Below, one piece after another: positions 1-5,407 of a stretch of DNA of 8,553 nt. Under the pieces are notes generated by a model, which saw only the letters and a program-made list of their open reading frames with translations, had not been told where the DNA came from and did no database searches. The DNA lies in contig JAEWEK010000348.1 in assembly GCA_023389425.1 (NCBI GenBank), positions 1 through 8,553 on the forward strand. The letters run 5' to 3'. The stretch is from Pseudomonadota bacterium (GTDB lineage Bacteria > Pseudomonadota > Gammaproteobacteria > Burkholderiales > Burkholderiaceae_D). A program made the position numbers and the translations under genes. Position 1 is the first letter of the stretch. Each line of letters opens with the position of its first letter.

Positions 1-163
1 TGCCGCGCCCATCCTTTTCGAACAGGCGCGAGCCGAGCGCTTCCTCGAGCCGGTCGATGCATTTGGTGAGCGCGGGCTGGGTGCGGTGCAGCTTTTCCGC
101 GGCCCGGCCGAGGCTGCCTTCGGTGGCGATCACTTCGAAATACTTCAGGTCACGGAAGTCCAC
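1..163 (-). CDS. LysR-family transcriptional regulator, N-terminal part (gene continues past the left edge)
   Basis: Only the first 54 codons lie in the window. They encode the winged helix-turn-helix DNA-binding domain of a LysR-type regulator. The reading begins MDFRDLKYFEVIATEGSLGR, continues with AAEKLHRTQPALTKCIDRLEEALG and ends in the SRLFEKDGRG turn, which is the standard LysR pattern (A..L...QPA.T..I..LE..LG..LF.R). The start is taken as GTG at 161-163: the same frame meets a stop only a few codons upstream, no ATG lies between, and a weak GGGA ribosome-binding site precedes it. The effector domain, and so the ligand, is outside the window. It is divergent from the RraA-like gene across a 110-bp AT-rich gap, the usual arrangement for a LysR protein and the operon it controls. 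That it regulates this operon is inferred from position. Confidence 0.9.
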   Translation of the reverse strand, partial: MDFRDLKYFEVIATEGSLGRAAEKLHRTQPALTKCIDRLEEALGSRLFEKDGRG

Positions 164-205
164 AAATACATTCCCGAAAGTTTAAGAATCAGAAAAATAA
201 GTGAA

Positions 206-234
206 TATACATTATAGATCGCCCTTCCTATACT
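206..234 (+). promoter_or_regulatory. candidate sigma-70 promoter for the aldolase/transport operon
   Basis: A TATACT hexamer at 229-234 (5 of 6 matches to TATAAT) lies 17 bp downstream of TATACA at 206-211 (4 of 6 to TTGACA). This gives a predicted start site near 241 and a leader of about 33 bases before the ATG at 274. The surrounding 164-235 stretch is much more AT-rich than the rest of the window and separates the divergent LysR gene from the operon. The octamer AATACATT at 165-172 shares its last seven bases with ATACATT at 207-213, 41 bp away, the second copy overlapping the -35 box. These may be recognition sites for the LysR protein. Motif matching by eye only. Confidence 0.4.
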
Positions 235-273
235 CGGCTCAGACAAAGAACTTCCAACGCAGCAGGAGACTTC

Positions 274-969
274 ATGAGCCTTACCACCCCGCCGGACGTG
301 GTCCGCCAGATCGACCGCGTCAACGCCGAACTGGTCGCACGCGCCGCCCGGTTCCCCTCTTCCATCCTGGCCGACGTCGCCGGCCGCCGCGGCGCCCTCA
401 GCAGCCGCATCGCGCCGCTGGCGCCGGCCATGCGCCTGGCCGGGCCGGCGCTGACGGTCGACGTGCGTCCGGGCGACAACCTGATGATCCACGCCGCCAT
501 GGCCATCGCCAAACCGGGCGACGTGCTCGTCATCGACGGCAAGGGCGACGAAACCTGCGCCCTGATGGGCGAGATCATGGTGTCGCAGTGCATGGCATCC
601 GGCATCGCCGGCGTCATCATCTACGGCGCCGTGCGCGATACCGAAGCGATCCGCGCGCTCGGCTTCCCGGTCTACGCCGTCGGCGCCAATCCGAACGGGC
701 CGACCAAGCTGGTGCCGGGGCGCGTCAACCATCCAATTTCGGTCGGGGGCGTGAGCGTGCAGCCGGGCGACCTGGTCGTCGGCGATGCCGACGGCGTGGT
801 CGTGGTCGAGCCGTCCAAGGCGCCGGCCGTGCTGGAAGCGGCCAGCAAGAAACTGGCCGATGAAACCGCACGCATCGAAGCCATCCGCAACGGCAGCCAG
901 CTGCGCCCGGCATGGCTGGACGGCGCCCTGCGCAAAGCCGGCGTGCTGGCCGAAGGGGAAAGCCTGTGA
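274..969 (+). CDS. RraA-like family protein, probable class II pyruvate aldolase (HMG/CHA aldolase-like)
   Basis: The 231-residue protein belongs to the RraA/dimethylmenaquinone methyltransferase-like fold family. Biochemically studied members are divalent-metal 4-hydroxy-4-methyl-2-oxoglutarate / 4-carboxy-4-hydroxy-2-oxoadipate aldolases that release pyruvate. Visible features are a VRPGDNL loop near 65-70, PGDVLVIDGKGDE near 81-93, Glu100, then Arg121-Asp122 in GAVRDTEAI, and GDADGVVVVE near 170-179. Glu100 lies exactly 20 residues before Arg121-Asp122, matching the acid-x20-RD spacing that separates aldolase-type members from E. coli RraA, which lacks it. Aldolase activity is therefore more likely than RNase E inhibition. 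The start is supported by AGGAGA four bases before the ATG. The stop overlaps the start of the next gene (GTGA), so the two are probably translationally coupled. The exact substrate cannot be named from sequence. Confidence 0.88.
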   Translation: MSLTTPPDVVRQIDRVNAELVARAARFPSSILADVAGRRGALSSRIAPLAPAMRLAGPALTVDVRPGDNLMIHAAMAIAKPGDVLVIDGKGDETCALMGEIMVSQCMASGIAGVIIYGAVRDTEAIRALGFPVYAVGANPNGPTKLVPGRVNHPISVGGVSVQPGDLVVGDADGVVVVEPSKAPAVLEAASKKLADETARIEAIRNGSQLRPAWLDGALRKAGVLAEGESL

Positions 970-1904
970 GCGCGTTGCCGCAACCGGCGCCGGCGCGCGA
1001 CGTGATCCTCGTCACCGGCGCCGACCTGGCCGAACCGGCGGTCGCGCTGCTGTCGGCCTACGAACTGGTGTTCGCCGGCACGACGCCTGACGAAGAACAA
1101 TTGATTACGCTGGCGCGCCAGCACCAGCCGGTCGCCATCATCGTGCGCTACGGCCGCATCACGGCGCGCGTGATCGACGCCAGCGCGCGGCTGCGCGTGA
1201 TTTCCAAGCACGGCACCGGCATCGACACCATCGACAGCGAAGCGGCCCGCCAGCGCGGGATCGCCATCAAGGCCGCCGTCGGCGCGAATGCCGCCGCCGT
1301 TGCCGAGCACACCTGGGCCCTGATCCTGGCCTGCGCCAAGAACGTGCCGGCGCTGGACCGCCGCATGCACGAAGGCCACTGGGACAAGGCAACGCACAAG
1401 AGCCTGGAACTGCGCGGCCGCACGCTGGGCCTGGTGGGCCTGGGCGCGATCGGCGCGCGCACCGCCGCGGTGGGCATGGCGATGGGCATGCGCGTGATTG
1501 CGCACGATCCGTTTGCCGCTGCCGCGCCCGAGGGCATCGAGCTGCTGCCGCTGGCCGGCGTGATCGCCCATGCCGACGTGCTGTCGCTGCACTGCCCGCT
1601 GACCAAGGACAACGCCAACATGTTGAACGCGACGACGCTGGCGACCATGCGCCCGGGCGCGATCGTCGTCAACACGGCGCGCGGCGGCCTGATCGACGAG
1701 GCGGCCCTGGCCGATGCACTGCGCAGCGGCGCCCTGATCGCAGCAGGGTTGGACAGCTTCCAATCCGAACCGTTCCAGGCCGGCCATCCCTTCACCGGCA
1801 TCGGCAACGTGATCCTGTCGCCACACGTCGGCGGCGTGACCAGCGACGCCTACGTCGGCATGGGCGTCGCGGCAGCGAAGAACGTATTGGCGGTACTGGA
1901 CTAG
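966..1904 (+). CDS. NAD-dependent D-isomer-specific 2-hydroxyacid dehydrogenase
   Basis: From GTG 966 the product is 312 residues, a normal length for this family, which interconverts 2-hydroxy acids and 2-oxo acids in the cytoplasm. The nucleotide-binding motif is G158-L-G160-A-I-G163, followed by D181 at the end of the second strand (VIAHDPF), which favours NAD over NADP. The catalytic set is visible: R239 in NTARGG, E268 in SFQSEPF and H287 in SPHVGG. HGTGID near 82-87 matches the substrate-loop region of the phosphoglycerate dehydrogenase-like branch. The GTG at 966 is preferred to the in-frame ATG at 912: GTGA overlaps the aldolase stop, AAGGGGA sits just upstream, and the extra 18 residues would lie wholly inside the aldolase gene. 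Pairing with the aldolase suggests oxidation of a 2,4-dihydroxy acid to the 4-hydroxy-2-oxo acid, or reduction of the cleavage product; both are inference. Confidence 0.92.
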   Translation: MSALPQPAPARDVILVTGADLAEPAVALLSAYELVFAGTTPDEEQLITLARQHQPVAIIVRYGRITARVIDASARLRVISKHGTGIDTIDSEAARQRGIAIKAAVGANAAAVAEHTWALILACAKNVPALDRRMHEGHWDKATHKSLELRGRTLGLVGLGAIGARTAAVGMAMGMRVIAHDPFAAAAPEGIELLPLAGVIAHADVLSLHCPLTKDNANMLNATTLATMRPGAIVVNTARGGLIDEAALADALRSGALIAAGLDSFQSEPFQAGHPFTGIGNVILSPHVGGVTSDAYVGMGVAAAKNVLAVLD

Positions 1905-1974
1905 CCACCCTGACAACAAGCACAAAAACGCGCAACAAGACGCGTGACCACGCTACACTTCTACGGAGACAACG

Positions 1975-3297
1975 ATGAGCGATAAAGAAACAACCGCCCG
2001 GCTCGAAGCCGAAACCATGCGCAAGGTGACCTGGCGCCTGCTGCCCTTCCTGATGGTGTGCTACCTGCTCGCCTTCATCGACCGCGGCAATATCGGCATG
2101 GCATCGCTGCAGATGAACGGCGACCTCGGCCTGACCAAGGCCGCCTTCGGTTTCGCCGGCAGCCTGTTCTTCTTCTCCTACTTCCTGTTCGAAGTCCCCA
2201 GCAACCTGGCACTGCAGAAATTCGGCGCGCGCAAATGGATTGCGCGCATCATGATCACCTGGGGCCTGGTGTCGGCCGGCACCGCTTTCGTGCAGGGGCA
2301 GAACTCGCTGTTCCTCATGCGCTTCCTGCTCGGCGCCGCCGAGGCCGGTTTCTTCCCCGGCGTCGTGCTGTACCTGACCTACTGGTTCCCCGCCGCCTAC
2401 CGCGCCCGCATCGTCGCCATCTTCATGGTGGCGATCCCGATGGCGAGCTTCATCGGCTCGCCGCTGTCGGCCATGCTGCTGCAGGCGGACGGCATGTTCG
2501 GCCTGCGCGGCTGGCACTGGCTGTTCATCCTCGAAGGCCTGCCCACCGTGCTGCTTGGCTTCGTCTGCCTGTTCTTCCTGACCGACAAGCCCGAACAGGC
2601 CAGCTGGCTGGGCCGGGAACAGCGCGACTGGCTGTGCGCCCGCCTTGCCAATGAACGCCAGGACAAGAAGACCGTTTCCCGTCCGTCGGTATGGAAGCTG
2701 TTCCGCAGCAAGGAAGTGCTGGGCATGGCGCTGACCTGCTCGGCCGCATCCGCCGCCGGCTCGGTGCTGGGCGTGTGGCAGCCGCAGCTGATCAAGTCCT
2801 TCGGCCTGACCGTGATGCAGACCGGCCTGCTCAACTCCATCCCTTACATCGTCGCCGCCGTGCTGATGGTGCTGTGGGGCCGCCATTCGGACAGGACGGG
2901 CGAGCGCCGCTGGCACACCGTGATGCCGCTGGCACTGATCGGCATCGGCATGCTGAGCACGCTGGTGACGTCCTCGCTGGCGCCTACCATCTTCCTGCTG
3001 TCGTGCATTCTCGTCGGCGCCTACTCCTTTAAGGGCCCGTTCTGGGCGCTCAGCTCCAGCTGGCTCGCGCCGTCGGCCGCCGCGGCGGGCCTGGCGTCGA
3101 TCAATGCCGTGTCCAACCTGATCGGCGGCGGCTTGATGGTCAACGTCTACGGCTGGATCAAGCAAGCCACCGGCAGCTATGCCCTCGCGCTGTTGCCGAT
3201 TGCCCTGCTCTCGCTGGCCAGCATCGTCACCCTGCTCTCGCTGAGCAGCGATGCGCGCCGGGCCGAACGCAGCGCCGCTGCCAAGGCGACCGTCTAG
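1975..3297 (+). CDS. MFS transporter, anion:cation symporter (ACS) family, organic-acid uptake permease
   Basis: A 440-residue inner-membrane carrier with about 12 hydrophobic segments and a charged central loop near 205-245. ACS-family signatures are clear: FIDRGNIGMASLQM at 34-47 after the first helix, FGARKWIARIMITWGLVSAG near 83-102, RFLLGAAEAGFFPGVVLYLT with YWFPAAYRAR following (about 116-145), and WGRHSDRTGERRWH at 301-314 in the loop between helices 8 and 9. Relatives in this family import carboxylates such as phthalate, tartrate, glucarate/galactarate, 4-hydroxyphenylacetate or tricarballylate with protons. The ATG follows an ACGGAGACAACG leader, 70 bp after the dehydrogenase stop and in the same direction, so co-transcription is likely. 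It would bring in the substrate, or a precursor, of the aldolase/dehydrogenase pair. The substrate cannot be resolved here. Confidence 0.93.
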   Translation: MSDKETTARLEAETMRKVTWRLLPFLMVCYLLAFIDRGNIGMASLQMNGDLGLTKAAFGFAGSLFFFSYFLFEVPSNLALQKFGARKWIARIMITWGLVSAGTAFVQGQNSLFLMRFLLGAAEAGFFPGVVLYLTYWFPAAYRARIVAIFMVAIPMASFIGSPLSAMLLQADGMFGLRGWHWLFILEGLPTVLLGFVCLFFLTDKPEQASWLGREQRDWLCARLANERQDKKTVSRPSVWKLFRSKEVLGMALTCSAASAAGSVLGVWQPQLIKSFGLTVMQTGLLNSIPYIVAAVLMVLWGRHSDRTGERRWHTVMPLALIGIGMLSTLVTSSLAPTIFLLSCILVGAYSFKGPFWALSSSWLAPSAAAAGLASINAVSNLIGGGLMVNVYGWIKQATGSYALALLPIALLSLASIVTLLSLSSDARRAERSAAAKATV

Positions 3298-3311
3298 CCG
3301 CCACACCACCC

Positions 3312-3340
3312 GCGGCTGATACCAGCCGCTCCCCGTTTTT
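3312..3340 (+). terminator. weak terminator-like hairpin between the MFS and porin genes
   Basis: GCGGCTG (3312-3318) pairs perfectly with CAGCCGC (3323-3329) around a 4-base ATAC loop. The stem is followed by TCCCCG and then a T-rich run (TTTTTGTTTT from 3336). The six-base gap between stem and T-run makes it weaker than a classic terminator. It lies 15 bp after the MFS stop and could partly end transcription, or stabilise the 3' end, before the porin gene. Found by eye; no folding energy was computed. Confidence 0.45.
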
Positions 3341-3356
3341 GTTTTCACCGCAGTTC

Positions 3357-3382
3357 GCGGAGGGACCGCTGCGTCCCTTCGC
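3357..3382 (+). promoter_or_regulatory. inverted repeat / RNA hairpin in the porin leader
   Basis: GCGGAGGGAC (3357-3366) and GTCCCTTCGC (3373-3382) form a 10-bp stem with one G-U pair and a 6-base loop, ending 33 bases before the porin ATG. No T-run follows, so it does not look like a terminator. It could be a DNA operator palindrome or an RNA structure that affects stability or small-RNA control, both common for porin messages. Its function is unknown. Confidence 0.4.
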
Positions 3383-3415
3383 AGCCACAACACATTCATA
3401 ACAACGGAGACAACG

Positions 3416-4468
3416 ATGCAAAAAACCGTCCTGATGCTGGCGCTCGCCGCCATCCTGCCCGCCACCGCGCTGGCCCAATCGTCCGTGCAGGTGTACGGAT
3501 CCATCGATGCCGGCCTGCGCAAGCAGACCAATGTGGACGCGGCCGGCAACAGCCAGACCACCATGGGAACCGGCAACTACTATTCGAACCGCCTGGGCTT
3601 TCGCGGACTGGAAAAGCTCGACGACGGCCTGAACGTGCACTTTCAGCTCGAAAGCGGTTTCAACAGCAAGACTGGCGCCCTGGACAACACCAACAACGTG
3701 CTGTTCAACCGTACCGCCGAAGTGGGCATCGGCGGCGCGTGGGGCTCCCTCGACATGGGCCGCCAGTATACGATCGGCTTCCGCACCGAGAAGTTCCTCG
3801 ATCCCTTCGATCACCACTACACCGGCATCGTGCCGCTGTCGTCCGGCGCCGGCACCACGCTGCCGGCCGATGCCAAGAACGCGGGCCTGTCCGCTTCGTC
3901 GAATTCCGGCACCCGCTTCAATAACGACGTGCAGTACACCGGCAGCTTCGGCGGCCTGACCGTGCGCGCCGAATACGCCCTGGGCGAAGTCGCGGGCGAC
4001 GCCAACAAGGGTACGGCGAAAGGCGCTGCCTTCAGCTACACCGGCAATATCCTGCTGGCGGCCGCTTCCTACATCCACAAGGAAACCGTGGCCGGACTGG
4101 GCAATACGGCCTGGGTCGGCGGCGGCGGCTTCAGGCTGCACGGCTTCACCGTCAAGGCCGGCATGTCGCGCGAACGCCAGGAAACGACGACTGCAGCCAC
4201 CTATCAAAACGAGACCCGTTTTGGCGGCGTCAGCTACCAGCTCAGCAAGCCGGTGGAGGTGACCGCCGCGGTGTACCATTCCGAGTACAGCAGCCTGGCA
4301 GCCAGCGGCGAGCGTACACTGGACATGATCGGCGCCAGCTACGCCTTCTCGAAGCGCAGCAACTTGTACGCCGAGTTCGACGTCAACCACTATGGCGGCG
4401 CCCTGGTTCCGGCGTCGAAGCAAACATCGCAGCGCGGCGTTTCGGTAGGATTGAACCATCTGTTCTAA
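3416..4468 (+). CDS. Gram-negative general porin (Burkholderia-type OmpC-like, outer membrane)
   Basis: The 350-residue precursor opens with a signal peptide (MQKTVLMLALAAILPATALA, likely cut after Ala20), giving a mature start QSSVQVYGSIDAGL typical of betaproteobacterial trimeric porins. Early strands carry the family pattern NRLGFRGLEKLDDGLNVHFQ followed by LESGF (about 58-82) and GAWGSLDMGRQYT (about 107-119). DPFDHHYTG soon after is probably part of the constriction loop. The protein ends in ...GLNHLF, the C-terminal aromatic residue recognised by the BAM insertion machinery. The length is usual for a 16-strand barrel. It would let small hydrophilic solutes across the outer membrane, here plausibly the acid taken up by the neighbouring MFS carrier. 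The ATG follows ACGGAGACAACG, identical to the leader of the MFS gene. A strong terminator lies directly after the stop. Confidence 0.95.
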   Translation: MQKTVLMLALAAILPATALAQSSVQVYGSIDAGLRKQTNVDAAGNSQTTMGTGNYYSNRLGFRGLEKLDDGLNVHFQLESGFNSKTGALDNTNNVLFNRTAEVGIGGAWGSLDMGRQYTIGFRTEKFLDPFDHHYTGIVPLSSGAGTTLPADAKNAGLSASSNSGTRFNNDVQYTGSFGGLTVRAEYALGEVAGDANKGTAKGAAFSYTGNILLAAASYIHKETVAGLGNTAWVGGGGFRLHGFTVKAGMSRERQETTTAATYQNETRFGGVSYQLSKPVEVTAAVYHSEYSSLAASGERTLDMIGASYAFSKRSNLYAEFDVNHYGGALVPASKQTSQRGVSVGLNHLF

Positions 4469-4477
4469 TGCACCGGC

Positions 4478-4504
4478 GACGGGCGCCGGGCGCCCGTCTT
4501 TATT
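4478..4504 (+). terminator. rho-independent terminator after the porin gene
   Basis: GACGGGCGC (4478-4486) and GCGCCCGTC (4490-4498) form a perfect 9-bp GC-rich stem with a CGG loop, followed at once by TTTATT. It starts 9 bases after the porin stop and should end the LysR-linked operon. The reverse strand has no T-run, so it should act only on plus-strand transcripts. Confidence 0.82.
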
Positions 4505-4516
4505 GAAAGGGACTCC

Positions 4517-4942
4517 ATGACCGCCGCCGTTCCACCCTTCCACCTCGCCTTCCCCGTCCACGATCTCGAGCAGGCCCGCCACTTCTACGGCACGGTCATC
4601 GGCTGCCCCGAGGGCCGCAGTTCCACGAGCTGGATCGATTTCAATTTCTTCGGCCACCAGATCGTCGCGCACCTGTCGCCGGAGGAATGCGGTACGCGCT
4701 GCACTAGCGAGGTCGACGGGCACCAGGTGCCGGTGCGGCATTTCGGCCTGGTGCTGCCGATGCGCGAATGGGAAGCGCTGGCCGGGCGTCTGCGCGGGCT
4801 GCAGGTGGAATTCCTGATGGAGCCGCAGATCCGCTTCAAGGGCAAGGTGGGCGAACAGGCAACCATGTTCTTTCTCGACCCGTCCGGCAACGCCCTCGAA
4901 ATCAAGGCCTTCGAGGATCCGTCCCAGCTGTTCGCAAGCTAA
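4517..4942 (+). CDS. VOC-family protein, predicted extradiol-dioxygenase-like (COG3565-type)
   Basis: A 141-residue protein made of one paired beta-alpha-beta-beta-beta (vicinal oxygen chelate) unit. FHLAFPVHDLEQARHFYGTV at the start, GCPEGRSS...WIDFNFFGHQIVAHL near 29-53, HFGLVLP near 75-81 and FKGKVGEQATMFFLDPSGNA plus LEIKAF near 107-132 match the family annotated as predicted extradiol dioxygenases. His9, His75 and Glu128 fall where the 2-His-1-carboxylate metal site of VOC enzymes is expected. The reaction and substrate are not known. GAAAGGGA precedes the ATG. The gene lies just after the porin terminator, so it needs read-through or its own promoter; I see no clear promoter in the 48-bp gap. 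It converges with sixA, with only 3 bp between the two stop codons. Confidence 0.88.
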   Translation: MTAAVPPFHLAFPVHDLEQARHFYGTVIGCPEGRSSTSWIDFNFFGHQIVAHLSPEECGTRCTSEVDGHQVPVRHFGLVLPMREWEALAGRLRGLQVEFLMEPQIRFKGKVGEQATMFFLDPSGNALEIKAFEDPSQLFAS

Positions 4943-4945
4943 GAC

Positions 4946-5407
4946 TCAGCGAGCCTTCAGCATCGACGGCACCAGCGCGGCCTTGAGGATGACGCCGGGC
5001 TCGTCTTCGCGCGTCCGGCTGGTCACCCACAGCATGCTGCCCTTGCGCATCGACATCGGGAAGGGCTGGCCGGCCAGCAGCATGCTGGCCGCTTCGCTGA
5101 TGGCGGGATTGTGTCCGACCAGCACCAGCACGCCGTCACCCTTGGGCCAGCCCGAGGCTTTCAGCAAGTCGCGCGCATTGCGGTCCGGCGCCAGCGCGTC
5201 GGACACCTCGTAGGGCCGGTGCAGCGCATCGGCGGTTTGGCGGGTGCGGTTCGCCGGGCTGCTCAGGATGCGCGCATCCTTGGGGAGATGCCCGCGCAGC
5301 CAGCGCGCCATGCGTCTGGCCTGGCGCCGGCCCTTGCCGGTGAGATTGCGCGTGATGTCGGGATCGCCCTCTTCGGCATCGGCGTGGCGCCACAGGATCA
5401 GCTCCAT
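4946..5407 (-). CDS. sixA: SixA-type phosphohistidine phosphatase (histidine phosphatase superfamily)
   Basis: A 153-residue minimal histidine phosphatase, the size of E. coli SixA. The catalytic RH(G/A) motif is LWRHADAEEGDPDITRNLTG (H8 becomes phosphorylated), SSPANRTRQTA near 49-59 supplies phosphate-binding arginines, and H99 in LVGHNP is the second histidine. SixA removes phosphate from phosphohistidine, classically on HPt domains such as that of ArcB. The ATG at 5407 has a good ribosome-binding site (AAGGGA) inside the end of the CYTH-CHAD gene; the two genes overlap by 10 bp, so translation is probably coupled. The frame stays open far upstream, but that is a shadow inside the CYTH-CHAD gene. 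No terminator fits in the 3-bp gap to the convergent VOC gene, so the transcript probably runs antisense into it. Confidence 0.93.
   Translation of the reverse strand: MELILWRHADAEEGDPDITRNLTGKGRRQARRMARWLRGHLPKDARILSSPANRTRQTADALHRPYEVSDALAPDRNARDLLKASGWPKGDGVLVLVGHNPAISEAASMLLAGQPFPMSMRKGSMLWVTSRTREDEPGVILKAALVPSMLKAR

Noticed and set aside
145..168. Alternative ATG frame (MYLWTSVT) at the LysR start
   Set aside because: This frame stops after eight codons. The frame starting at GTG 163 gives the LysR helix-turn-helix.
912..965. Upstream ATG start for the hydroxyacid dehydrogenase
   Set aside because: The added 18 residues lie inside the aldolase gene and are Arg/Gly/Pro-rich. GTG at 966 has a better ribosome-binding site and the typical GTGA overlap.
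672..1925. 417-residue open frame on the minus strand opposite the dehydrogenase
   Set aside because: Low-complexity Arg/Ala/Gln/His-rich shadow. The plus-strand frame has the full dehydrogenase nucleotide-binding and catalytic motifs.
1792..3576. 594-residue open frame on the minus strand opposite the MFS gene
   Set aside because: Its composition (rich in Q, G, A, H, R with no domain pattern) is that of an antisense shadow of a GC-rich gene. The plus strand here encodes a clear ACS-family permease.
3227..4741. 504-residue open frame on the minus strand opposite the porin gene
   Set aside because: It runs across the porin, its terminator and part of the VOC gene, all well supported on the plus strand. 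No recognisable motif is present in the minus frame.
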